Made by a program: the position numbers and the translations under genes. The notes under the pieces are model-generated. The model searched no databases. It was not told the origin of the DNA and was given only the letters and a program-made list of their open reading frames with translations. Shown one piece after another: positions 54,111 through 64,000 of a DNA stretch of 64,000 nucleotides. The first letter of the stretch is position 1. Every line of letters starts with the position of its first letter. The DNA is from Siphonodentalium dalli. Its lineage: Eukaryota; Mollusca; Scaphopoda; Gadilida; Siphonodentaliidae. Location: positions 256,071,582 through 256,135,581 of the forward strand of contig CP136061.1 of the NCBI GenBank assembly GCA_032622095.1, given 5' to 3'.

Positions 54111-55969
54111 CTCCCTTCTGATGTATGGTAAAAGAAATAACTTTATCTAATCCCGAATCAAATTTTACATGTAGTTTGCCAGGCTTAGCCCAATCCACTA
54201 TTTGTCAATTAATTTGATTACGTCTGGTTCATAGAAATTCGTATCTTCGTTAATGACTGGAGCTATAAATTAAATTTATATTCAATTATTATACTTCCAT
54301 ATATTAATATGGAAGTATATTGTTATTCAATTTTTTATTTTTTTCCAATATTAATTATTATCCTTAGCAATTTTATAACGCTTAAATCTCAGGAAGTATT
54401 AGCGATAAAGTGCTGGAATTTCGTATGTTTATAGCCCTACGATAGTTGTAAGTCCTCGGGCTATATAGCATTTTATCCTAACTTGCTTTGCAGAGTTATC
54501 TCCCTTTATGTGAAAAATGGGGGGGGGGGGGGGGGGTTGCCGTATCTCGAAAAGTATGAATAGCAGCGACTCGAAATTTGGACCATGTCTACATCCCATG
54601 ATGCTCTAGTGGAACCATACGTAAAATGTATGTCCGCGCTTTTTCTTCAGAGTTGTCGCCCATGGTTAGCAAACCGCGAATTATTTCAGATCCAGTGTCC
54701 GCCTATATGATGCAAGTTATCCAGATTTTAGATCTTCTATGCAGTTAATGTTAGCAACTTTCTACGAAAACAAGTTTTGAACAGGGACGGCCTTATATTT
54801 TTGGGTTTTGGTAGAGGGCAAAAGTTTCGCAATTTTTTTTTGCGATGATTTCAACCATTTTTACTGTCGTGTATCTATAGGACGTCGTACAAATGATCTT
54901 CCTGAAAGAAATTTTATAAATCGATTGAGAAATGTCCAAGTTACAGACCATCGAAAATTGCATTCATACATCCATTGAGAAGAAAGTGCTTGTACACAAA
55001 ACTCCTCCCAGACGACGCACTTGAGCAGAACTTGGTTTATGTGAGCGTGTTATACATAGAGAGAAGACGAATTGGCAAAATTTTGACCTAGATCCAATGA
55101 AATTTGTCCGCACTAGGGAGGGAGTCAAAATTTGTCATTTTTTTGTTGTCTCCGATATGAACCAAAATTGTTGTGAAGTATCTATAAGATGTACTGAGTG
55201 TCATTACGAGTGAATTTTGTGAATCAGTTGACATATGTAGAAATTGTAGCCCCTTCATTCTTTTCAAGTTTACAGAAGATGCACCATGGATTTAAACTCC
55301 TTCAACCAATCCGGTGGGTTCAAATTGGCAAATTCCAACAAACACCAAAAGTGGAAAAAAACTCCAAAATATCGAACATGGTGATACAATTTTGCTGACG
55401 AGTGGGTATAATAGGGGGTATCATCGGCCAACTCTGGTGCGATATCTTAAGTTTTAGAGCAAAGGGTTCACTCGTGGCGACGGTATATAGCGTAATACGT
55501 ATTACATGCAGAGGAACACAGCCTACCATCGATATATGGCAAAAGGCGAAACTCCCCAATTTTCTCGCCAAATTCAAACAGGCTAATAAAGGAGCGAGTG
55601 AAATGCGCGACCAGGTACTTCGATATACCGTAGATACATTCTGGAAGTTTGACTGTCGTGGTATAAAAGCAATCCGTCTAACGGAGAACGCGCATCGGTG
55701 TGGGTCGAGGCTTTTGGAAAATTAAAGTAAAACTCCCCAAGAAAAAAAAAATGGAGAAATCGTGAATCGAGATAAAACAAATTGGATGTGGTGGGTACTA
55801 TCCACGCTCAAATTCGGTGAAATTTTTTAACTTTTCAAAATAATGCGCAATGAGTTAATCAGGATTAAGTGCCCGATATTACATGCATTCACTTATTATG
55901 TTGGAAAATAACTCCGGATGACTGTATACACTAGGAAATTTAATAAGTTCATGTAAAGGGTTAACTATA
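54111..55969. other. Intron sequence with poly-G and weak long repeats
   Basis: A G-run lies at about 54520-54537. Between 54800 and 55740 three stretches share a loose plan (TTTTTTTG, GTATCTATA(A/G)GA, AACTCC), possibly ancient tandem units of about 300 bases. Open frames at 55198-55725 have no domain. Confidence 0.35.
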
Positions 55970-56332
55970 TGATTATCTCTTTAAATAACAAATTTGAAAT
56001 AGTTTCGTGGGTATAAAATAATAAATATGAATTGAAGACCCCTGTCCGGAAAGACTTCTATCAGCTAATATTGAATTTATTTCGAATATTTTATTATGAA
56101 ATGGATGTTTCATTGAGACACGTTAATGATCTATTTTTAGAACAGACCTGGTCACTGGTAGCAGTAACCAATATTGTTCGTTAGCTAAACGACCACACCT
56201 TTTTAGACCAGAAGATATTCGAAATAAAATCAATATTAATCGATAGAAGCATTTCCGGACAGGAGTCTTCGACTCATATCTAATATTTAAACCCTGATAA
56301 CTATATACTACATGTTTACAAAGAGATAATCC
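55970..56332. mobile_element. MITE family D, uninterrupted copy
   Basis: The inverted ends are TGATTATCTCTTTAAATAAC and CAAAGAGATAATCC, with further inverted matches inside (CTGTCCGGAAAGACTTCTAT against TTTCCGGACAGGAGTCTTCG). About 363 bp and non-coding. A left-side fragment with GAAATAATAAATATGACTCG is also at 59902-59990. Confidence 0.75.
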
Positions 56333-57168
56333 ACTTAAAGATTAAGGATAGTGTTATGGATATGTGTAGATCAGGGTTATGTTTAAGGTTAATGTTATGG
56401 GTGGGATCAGGTTTATAAATTGAGTTAGAGTTGTGGATATTGTTAATGTTAAAAATGTGACGGTGTTATGCAAAGGATATGGTTTTGGGTAGGCTTGTAT
56501 GTATGACTAGGCTCATCGTAAAGGTCCAAAGTATGGCTATGAATACGGTTTGCAGGCGGGCATTGAATATGGTCAGAGTGTTTTATTGGGTTAGAGTTAA
56601 GTGCTGTGAATAGGGCTATGGGAATGGTTATGATTATTGATTGGCTACGATTAAGGCTGTGCTTATCGAAATGTTAGGGCAACGGAGTGGTTTATGGGAA
56701 AGTACTGGATAGGGGTGGGTAGAGTGTTAAATCAAGGATGGGGATCGGGGATGGGGAATTTGTATGGAAGTATCAAAATTCTGCAGGCCAGAATGTTAAC
56801 CCTCTAGTTAGATTTGATTTTAAGATAACCTGTTAACCTAATGTTACGCCGAGTGTTGTATTAAGTGGCGAGCTATATGGGAGCTGACGAGTTCTGCAGT
56901 AACAATCGCCGAGTTTTGTGGTAGTTCTGATTAAATTCAACGAGTTATGTAGTAATTTCAGGTCACGAGTTCTATTGTAGAAAATCAACGAGTTGTGTAG
57001 TAAAACTTCTTAGTTTTTTCTTTTTGAAAACGTTTGGACTTTAATCAATACTATATAGTAAATTGAATGTTTATATGTGTAAAATTGTCTGGCGGTAACA
57101 ACGTTGCAGCTCATGTGAGCTGCGGCTCGTGAAATACTTAGGGGAGCGGCACCCCGTAGAATACTTAC
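56333..57168. other. G/T-rich, C-poor tract and intron sequence
   Basis: From about 56340 to 56770 the plus strand is built of degenerate GGTTATGG/AGGGTTAGAG-like hexamer-to-octamer words with strong G-over-C bias. The rest is ordinary AT-rich sequence. Near 57130-57170 the donor region of the next exon is partially duplicated. Confidence 0.5.
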
Positions 57169-57312
57169 GGGAGCGACACGAGGAAAAATAGTCATCCCAA
57201 TACGTCTGCTCTCCGAGCGCGTTTGTTCTGCAAAAGCAGTATCTATTGCAGATAAGACCCGGCAAGCAGCCACTGTCGTCCCCCGTTACACACGACTGCA
57301 GGTAACTCGGTC
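57169..57312 (-). CDS. Exon: EGF/EB-like module 1
   Basis: This 144-base exon is phase 1/1 (acceptor TAATTACAG, donor GTAAGT). It encodes PSYLQSCVTGDDSGCLPGL, then ICNRYCFC and a long last loop ending DDYFSSCRS: six cysteines spaced C-x7-C-x5-C-x3-C-x1-C-x18-C. It is the most 5' exon visible, so the signal peptide and any earlier modules lie to the right of the window. It joins module 2 through a glutamine codon. A 27-bp imperfect copy of its end and donor follows in the intron, with the GT changed to CT. Confidence 0.88.
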
Positions 57313-57660
57313 CTGTAATTATATTTATTAATTGGCTATATGTTATCGGCCGCAATAAGTAGAAAGCTGGCGCATCATAAGTAATAAAAGTAGGCCAATA
57401 AGTGGAAAACACTGCCAATAAGTAAAAAAGTCGGTCAATAAGTAGAAAGGCGGCCAATAAGTCAACGGTAACGTATATTACGTCATACCTATTTTTATTA
57501 ATTAGCTATAGGTTATCGGCCGCAATAAGTAGAACGCTGCCCGCGTCATAAGTAACAAAAAGTCGGACAATAAGTAGAAAACGCGGCCAATAAGTAACAA
57601 AAAGTCGGCCAATAAGTAGAAAACGCGGCCAATAAGTTAAGGTAACGTAACTGACGTCAT
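57313..57660. repeat. Nested tandem repeat next to EGF exon 1
   Basis: A unit of about 178 bases occurs twice, each starting TTATTAATT(G/A)GCTATA and GTTATCGGCCGCAATAAGTA. Within it, 17-20-bp subunits of CGGCCAATAAGTAGAAAACG repeat. It ends with GGTAACGTA and ACGTCAT. Confidence 0.85.
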
Positions 57661-57977
57661 ACGTAATTAGCTCGATCGGCAAAGAATATTGGGTCGACGG
57701 AAGATAGATTGCAGTTGATTTCGAATGAATTACGGAAAGTCACTGTTTTTGGGAGTAAATATACTTGTACGTGGATGAACTACATATATCCGTGTCAATA
57801 TCATTCCCAGTGGAAACTGACAGCACTGTGAAATCGCTGCAAGTTCTTCAAAAGTTCACAAGAATAAAAATTGCTGGAATAATTGTTAATTTAATAAAAC
57901 ACATAATGGTATATATCTATGTTAATATATTCATCATGTGAAACAATTATTGCCATTGTTGCTAATTAATAAAATAC

Positions 57978-58115
57978 TTATTAATTTGTTGTTTCCACAT
58001 TGACCGAGTTATGAGGCCTCTGTCTGTCGTATTAGCCTTCGGCCTGCGGCCTCAGGCCAATACGACATACCTCGGCCTCATAACTCGGCCAATATAGAAA
58101 CAACCAATTAATAAC
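57978..58115. repeat. 138-bp palindrome with GC-rich tip
   Basis: Arms include GTTGTTTCCACATTGACCGA, GTTATGAGGCC and complements. The tip is GCCTTCGGCCTGCGGCCTCA. Confidence 0.88.
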
Positions 58116-59091
58116 ATACATGTATAATAATGCTAGAAATGCAATGTAAATATTGATTATCCGGAGAGAATTGTCCGGAGATTAAAAGACAGCAGCATAC
58201 GGTTTGTCCAACACACCAGTACTCAATGGGTATCATTCTTCCATTTTGGACGACATCTTACGCTTGAGAATAACTTTATCCCAACCTGCTTCAATGTCAC
58301 GGAATATGTTTTCTGACTATATTGTCGGATGTTAGTAAGAGCAACTGCGCAGAATTAAATATTTTGTGTCAATATACTGAATATTGCAGAATTGTATTCT
58401 GTTCATTACCAAACCAGTCGTCTGAACCATCATCAATATAACTACCTTACTCATAATTAAGTTCGCGCAGTATCATTTTTCGCTCAGTTTTGAATTCGCG
58501 CACTTTAAATTCGCGCACCTAGCTGCGCGAATTAAAAACTGACAAAAATATTTTCGTAATATTTCCGTGATATTTTCGTATATCTTGGAGCGGATGACAG
58601 TTTAGGTTCTTTGCCATTGCTGGAGATAGTATATGTGTATATTAAACACCATCGCGGTGGAGTTACATCGTGTAAACAATAAGCTAGAATCTACATTCAT
58701 CATTTTGTGGCGACCTGGAATATTAGTATTTCTTATACAAGTTCAACAATATCTATGTTACCATGATTTGTCGCTTGGCATTGTGAGCAATGGTCTTATT
58801 AGCGGTTGGTCGAATGTAAATATATGCATACATATAAAGGCGCAATTCAACCGTTCATAATATATGTAAACTCGGCAACATTGCCCTCTTGTATTACCTA
58901 TGGACTAAACTTGGGAGTCGTACTATTTTTTCACTCAGTGTTAGATTAGCGCACCGATGTGTGTGCGAAAAATAGTACTGCGCGAATTTAAATAGGAGTA
59001 AGATAGTATGATTAAATGTGACGTTACCCCCGATTCTTAAGACGTACATTGAGACGAAAACACTATACGTCCAAAGAACTGCACTCTGATA
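58116..59091. other. Non-coding DNA
   Basis: TTCGCGCA-type words recur around 58460-58530. The region has no exon that I can support. Confidence 0.4.
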
Positions 59092-59287
59092 ACAATATGT
59101 TTTAATGTATCTACACAATATGTTTTAATGTATCTACACAATATGTTTTAATGTATCTACACAATATGTTTTAATGTATCTACACAATATGTTTTAATGT
59201 ATCTACACAATATGTTTTAATGTATCTACACAATATGTTTTAATGTATCTACACAATATGTTTTAATGTATGTACACAATATGTTTT
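59092..59287. repeat. Tandem repeat, 23 bp x 8.5
   Basis: The unit is ACAATATGTTTTAATGTATC followed by TAC, almost invariant over eight copies. There are no unique spacers, so this is not a CRISPR array. Confidence 0.95.
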
Positions 59288-59699
59288 TACTTTGATCTTA
59301 AACAGAATTTTGTAGACAACAGTGGCATTTTCTCAAAATTGAACATGAGTGAATATGTCGGTGTGGTATAGTTAGTTCATGATATATGTTCTATTTGAGA
59401 TACACACCTCGTAAAAGCTACCACATTGAACTTATATGGCAGCATCTTTAAAACATTATGCTATCCAATCATGTACTATTCAGTTTATAAGCTACCATAT
59501 TAAAACTCTGGCATTAGCTTTAAATATTTGTTCTAAACAATTATGTGCTGTTCAGTTTGACACAAACACAGTATATAACAATTGAATACATCTCATCTAC
59601 TAACTACAATAAACTCACATATTCACTCATATTCAACGTTGAGAAAATTCCACATACACGCAGAGCATGTGTAATTTCTATACAGTTTGTTTAAGATCA

Positions 59700-59870
59700 A
59701 AACTAAAACATATATTGTTGAAATTATACGCATTTGTTCTCTGAGTGTGGCCTACAAGACATATATTATACTAACATTGGAATACTGTAGCTCGTGTTGG
59801 GGCACCTGGAACAGTACATCTCAGGAACAGTTTACAAAGAGAACAGGCGGTTCGCAGTACGCTAAATGTG
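59700..59870 (+). pseudogene. LINE reverse transcriptase fragment
   Basis: AYKTYIILTLEYCSSCWGTW matches the motif after the RT fingers/palm in many LINEs (YxxxIxPxLEYCxxxWG). The expected LQKRAAR that follows is disrupted (FTKRTGG). Short, dead fragment. Confidence 0.6.
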
Positions 59871-60407
59871 TATTATATCTTCCGCAACATGACTTCGATA
59901 GTTTCTTGAGTATGAAATAATAAATATGACTCGACGACCCATGTCGGGAACCGCGTATATTAATTAATTTTGATTTTATTTCGATATAGAGACGGGTTTG
60001 TCACAGTGGTCTTAACATACACAGCTATCAGTAGGGATGACATATAAAGCATGTTTTGCTTTCGCCACACACACCATGATTAATAAGTTCCCCCGTCGAG
60101 CTTTTTGTCATCCCATGCACGGTTATAACCTGCACCACCACCAACAGTTATGAATAACATATAACATAACACATGCTGCCACGTGTGAGCATGCCTAAAT
60201 CCTCGAAATAGTATGAAGTTTCAACTTATTAACTATCATCATTAACCAAAACATATGCTTGGAAATTTTAATTCCACGCGATTACACATACAATATATTA
60301 ATCATCACATGATACTACCTCATTCATATATTATCCATATGACAGCAGAAGAAATGCGATAGATAAAATTTGCAATGCGAAAGTTTTATGCAGGAATATT
60401 TTCATTG

Positions 60408-62976
60408 ACAACTAGCAGGGTTACCCGGTGTTGCTCAGGTGAAAATGAGGTGATACCCTCTGCTGTGTATTTTGGACATGTATGTGGTGGGAATAGAGAA
60501 TAGTTTTTATCAATATGTTTTAAAGAAAATGCCCTGTTGCTCATCTCTGCATAGTGTTGTAGTGGCCAATTAGTATCAGTTTAAAATAAACGTTGCTATA
60601 TATATATATCAGCTACATGTAACCGACACAGATCGAGGTTTCATGTTGTTTATGTTAGGCTATGAGTCTGATCAAAAACTGAAAGAAATTATCTGAATCG
60701 TGTGATATACCCTTGTCAGCTTCCAGTATTGGAGGATCATGAACTGTTTACTTTTATCTCAAAAGAAACTATATTTGACTGCACTGTCACCACTATTGCG
60801 AATGGGTCTTCAATGCATATCCATCTCTCATGACAAATTGCATCTATCTTGCGGAAAATATCTTGAATGGGACAGACTCAATTGTGATATAATACATTAC
60901 ACAGTCTAACATCCTCTAACGATTCAAGGTATCTCATTTTTCAAGAATATATGCATCTCTTAAATATAATGATGTTTTCTTCTATGTGTCTGTTCTGCGA
61001 ACTAACTGTATGAATGTCCCGATTCCCGTCCCCATTCAAATGACAGTTGATAAGATGTAATTGTTCATCTGTGACTTAATTAGGTCACCACATGTCGAGG
61101 CTGTGAAATTTGAACGCCAAAAACTCCTTATAGAACGAATTATATGGAGATAACTTTATACAACTTTTGTTGATACCGGTGACTAAAACATTCTCATCAA
61201 TGTTACATGTATAACGTGCATTCTTGGTGGAAATTAGTTCCAATCATATTTGTATCAGCTTTGGTGCTCATCCCTTCCACATCAATGACTCGAACGGTGC
61301 CCCTTTTCCCATATCTAAACCACATCCATTAGATTCCTGATATCACGAAGATGATTACGTGTATGCGTGGTGGTAATCGGCAACTAAACAAATTATTATC
61401 AAATTTAGTGCCTCCTCCATCTCTCACCCAAGCGACCCCATTTAAATCACACTATTAAATTCCGACAGTCGCAAATGTAGGCATCAACCTTGGCGTCTTC
61501 AACGGGTCCACACAATTTTATTCCTCGCATCATTGGAGAACAATGTGTATGAATTTGGTTGTAATTTGTGCTAAACCTATTTCTATAGATGTTGTCCTTC
61601 CCCACCCTATCCTCGACTCAAGTGGCGCCACTATGACATCTCTACTCATTATGAAGATGAATATATATAAAATTGGTGGAAATCAGCGACAGACAAATTC
61701 GTATCAAATAGAGTGCCCCCATCTCTTTAACAAACGTCGCCAAATTTGCGTATTTTAACCACATGATTAGACTCCTGATATCATACATATTATTATGTAT
61801 AAGTTTGGAGGAGAAGAATTTGTATCCATCTGGTGGAAATCGGCGCTGAAAACAGTTGTATCAATTGTGGCGTCCCTCTCCCATTCATTGCACCCCTAAC
61901 TCAAATGGCACCACTTTTGCCATCTTTAAATCACACTTTAAATGCCACTTTTGACATATTTAAATCACACGCCACTTATGACAGCTTTAAGATACACCGT
62001 TCCGCCCCTGATGTCAAGAAGATGATAATGTATATATTTGGTGATAATCGGCGACCAAATACATTCTTATCAAATTAAGTGCCCCCTCCGTCTTTCATTC
62101 AAGCGGCACCAACTTGGCGTCTTCACATCACACGATTATATTTCTCGTAACATGGAGAAGAATGTGTATCAATTTGGTGGAATTCGGCGCTAAACAGTTT
62201 GATAAATTTTGGTGCCCCTCTCCCATTCCGTGCACCTCTGACCCAAAAGGCGCCACTTTTCCATCTTTACATCACACGATTATATTTCTCGAATCACCGA
62301 GAAGAATGTGTATCATTTTGGTGGAAATCGGCCTTAAAAACTTTTATCAATTGTGTTGCCCCTCTCCCCTTCCGTGCACCCCTGGCTCAAATGGCGCCAA
62401 TTTTGCCATATTTAATCCACACGAATAGATCTCTCGTATCATGGAAAAGAATGGGTATCAATTTGGTGGAAATCGGCCTTAAAAAGTTTTATCATATTTT
62501 GGTGCCCATCTCCCTTCCGTGCACCCATGACTCAAATGGCGCCACTTTTGCCATCTTGAAATCACACGATTAGATTCCTCGTTTCGTGAAGAAGAATGTG
62601 TAACAATTTTGTGGAAATCTGCGTTAAACAGGTTTATCAATTCTTGTGGCCCTCTCCTCTTCCATGCACCCTTGACTCAAATGGCGCCACTTTTGACGTC
62701 TATTCTATTGACGTTAGATTCCTCATAACGTGGAGATGATTATGTATAAGTTTGGTGGAAATCGGCGACAATTCTTTTTCTTCCCCTCCCCCCGTTGTGT
62801 CCCTGACAACAGTAACGTCACTTTAGAAATTTCTAACCCGCACCATTATATTTCTCGTAAAAAAGTACCGCAAATAGACCCCTCTGTTGTTATCTAGATG
62901 GTCCCCTGTTAATTTCTATAGAACACATACAGACAGACAGACAGACATTCGTAAATATATATATATATATATATAT
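60408..62976 (+). mobile_element. Repeat family H, copy 2
   Basis: It begins CTAGCAGGGTTACCCGGTGT followed by TGCTCAGGTGAAAATGAGGTG and ends ACATACAGACAGACAGACAG then ACATTCGTAAATATATA. A conserved block TATCAGCTACATGTAACCGA (near 60605) matches 21265 in copy 1. The array (about 61240-62800) has the same AATTTGGTGGAAATCGGCG and CCCCTCTCCC units, but fewer than copy 1. Open frames are array artefacts. Confidence 0.7.
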
Positions 62977-63515
62977 GACACGATTAACCATTTCCTGAGG
63001 ATCCAATTGTGTAGCTGCGCTGGCGCAAAACTATATCGTTGGTGGGATTATAGAAGGTCGACTGCCATTTTAGCGCAATACCTTTTATTGCATATTCAGA
63101 ATATACGTGTTTTATTAGGTACGTCAGATAACTTGTCAATCTTTCAGGTATAGATACATTGTTTGGGTGTACTTCAGGGGAAATTCGTGGGTTCCCCGCG
63201 AAATATATCGTTAATTCTAAAATATCGTATAATTTATTCTCTAAGCAGCTCCTAGCAAGATAATTCTGAATGGATTGTTTTGAAGAATGGCCCGGGGGGG
63301 GGGTATCCTTATCCCGAGTGTCAGGGACTAACGAGGCCGCCGGAATCGTCAAACTGTTACAAAAGGTCGTATGAGCAAGATTTGTTTTAGTAATTTTCTA
63401 CTTGTTATTTCTAAAATGTCGTATAGCACCATCAAATAACGTTTTCTCATCAACTAGAAGATAATTGAATATTAAAGTGAAAAATATTGTAACAACTGTG
63501 ATATATATGTGTTAT
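62977..63515. other. Non-coding DNA
   Basis: A G-run lies at 63294-63303. The frame on the minus strand (63352-62984) has no known domain. Confidence 0.4.
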
Positions 63516-63668
63516 ATACACAATGTGTTTGTACTGATTCATGTATCGCGACGAGGCTAGTGTTCGTGGCCACATAGCGACGTGGCGACCTTTATCTCCG
63601 AGTCGCTATGTGACCACGAAAACTAGCCGAGTCGCGATACATGAATCAGTACAAACACATTGTATATA
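63516..63668. repeat. 153-bp near-perfect palindrome
   Basis: Arms of about 65 bases contain ACAATGTGTTTGTACTGATT, CATGTATCGCGACGAGGCTA and complements. The tip is GACGTGGCGACCTTTATCTCC. There is only about one mismatch per ten bases. Confidence 0.88.
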
Positions 63669-64000
63669 TCATACGTTTATCTACCATTGGTGTGACAGAA
63701 TCCATCACACATTACATTTTAGGAGTTTCGTAAAATTTAATGCCAAAATCATTGGATTTGTGTCCGACGATTAGTTTTCTTGAGTGAATTCTCCCAACCT
63801 GCAAATGTATGTGTAACACGATTCGTTCGATTAGCTAAATTCTCCCAACCTGCAAGTGCACGCGAAAATGCCAAACGGAAATGGAATTCAATGGACAAAT
63901 CTCTTACACCTGCGTTTTTTATATAATTGAATAATAAATACTCAACAAATACATAAGTTACATTGTGATATGTTATACCATAATACCCATGATGGGAGGC
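63669..64000. other. Non-coding DNA to window end
   Basis: ATTCTCCCAACCTGCAA occurs twice (near 63790 and 63840). No exon seen. Confidence 0.4.

Larger units (their letters stand above)
3337..57312 (-). other. Multi-exon gene for an EGF-like/FN3 surface protein (partial)
   Basis: Ten exons on the minus strand join into one uninterrupted frame of about 511 residues: five six-cysteine EGF/EB-like modules, then three fibronectin type III domains. Nine exon borders are phase 1. The only exception, phase 2 at 44607, is matched by phase 2 at 36289. Codons rebuilt across every junction are sense codons. All borders have AG acceptors and GT donors, mostly GTAAG, GTATG or GTGAGT. N-glycosylation sequons are frequent, consistent with an extracellular protein. 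No signal peptide, membrane segment or intact cytoplasmic domain is inside the window, so both ends are missing. Introns reach about 12 kb and are filled with mobile elements. Lophotrochozoan receptor kinases, receptor phosphatases and MEGF-type proteins have comparable ectodomains, and I cannot choose among them. Further exons could lie undetected in the introns. Confidence 0.85.

Noticed and set aside
59092-59287. Regular short direct repeats resembling a CRISPR array
   Set aside because: Repeats are directly adjacent with no unique spacers, the genome is eukaryotic and there are no cas genes.

Overview
This is a eukaryotic, AT-rich, repeat-dense window, most likely from a marine lophotrochozoan (a mollusc, probably bivalve, is my best guess). 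It has short exons with GT-AG borders in very long introns, many MITEs and foldback palindromes, a tRNA-derived SINE, LINE debris and one young Ty3/gypsy-type LTR element. There is no operon structure and no CRISPR array. The species guess is inference; the gene and repeat structures are read from the sequence.

Host gene. Ten exons on the minus strand form one consistent model, read from high to low coordinates: 57312-57169, 44706-44607, 36289-36216, 29071-28937, 19815-19693, 18659-18540, 11552-11295, 8591-8310, 5550-5347 and 3429-3337. All junctions are phase 1 except the one inside the second module, where a phase-2 donor at 44607 meets a matching phase-2 acceptor at 36289. The joined exons total 1533 bases (about 511 residues). 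They encode five six-cysteine EGF/EB-like modules followed by three fibronectin type III domains with many N-glycosylation sequons. This is the ectodomain of a large cell-surface or secreted protein whose start and end lie outside the window. Bivalve receptor tyrosine kinases or phosphatases and MEGF-like proteins have this kind of ectodomain. Two degraded kinase-like segments (18251-18036 and 17720-17579) lie on the same strand inside one intron, out of the usual domain order.

Retroelement. At 38351-44146 sits an LTR retrotransposon with apparently identical 765-bp LTRs, a TTCA target duplication, gag with two CCHC knuckles, and a textbook -1 frameshift signal (A AAA AAC plus a stem-loop) feeding an aspartic protease. 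The frame then jumps to the C-terminal end of integrase, so reverse transcriptase, RNase H and the integrase core are missing. A 1.4-kb 3' region carries small unrecognised ORFs behind a possible splice acceptor. The whole element interrupts an older MITE, which itself lies in an intron of the host gene.

Repeats by region. 0-13 kb: piggyBac-like (TTAA) and other MITEs plus FN3 exons. 13.6-14.8 kb: GC-rich 140-150-bp tandem array between short inverted repeats. 15-20 kb: LINE fragments, an 800-bp inverted-repeat element, EGF exons, and a minisatellite grown from an exon-intron border. 20.7-24.9 and 60.4-63.0 kb: two copies of a family with a CCGGCGTTGCCC-type head, an internal tandem array and a CAGA-repeat tail. 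28.5 kb: SINE. 29.6-33.1 kb: four more MITEs or palindromes. 44.9-46.3 kb: 1.37-kb hAT-like element with 8-bp duplications. 47-51.4 kb: pseudogene fragments. 51.9-64 kb: MITEs, tandem arrays and one EGF exon at 57.2 kb. A pair of ~75-bp hairpins recurs about twenty times inside three MITE families that have different terminal repeats.
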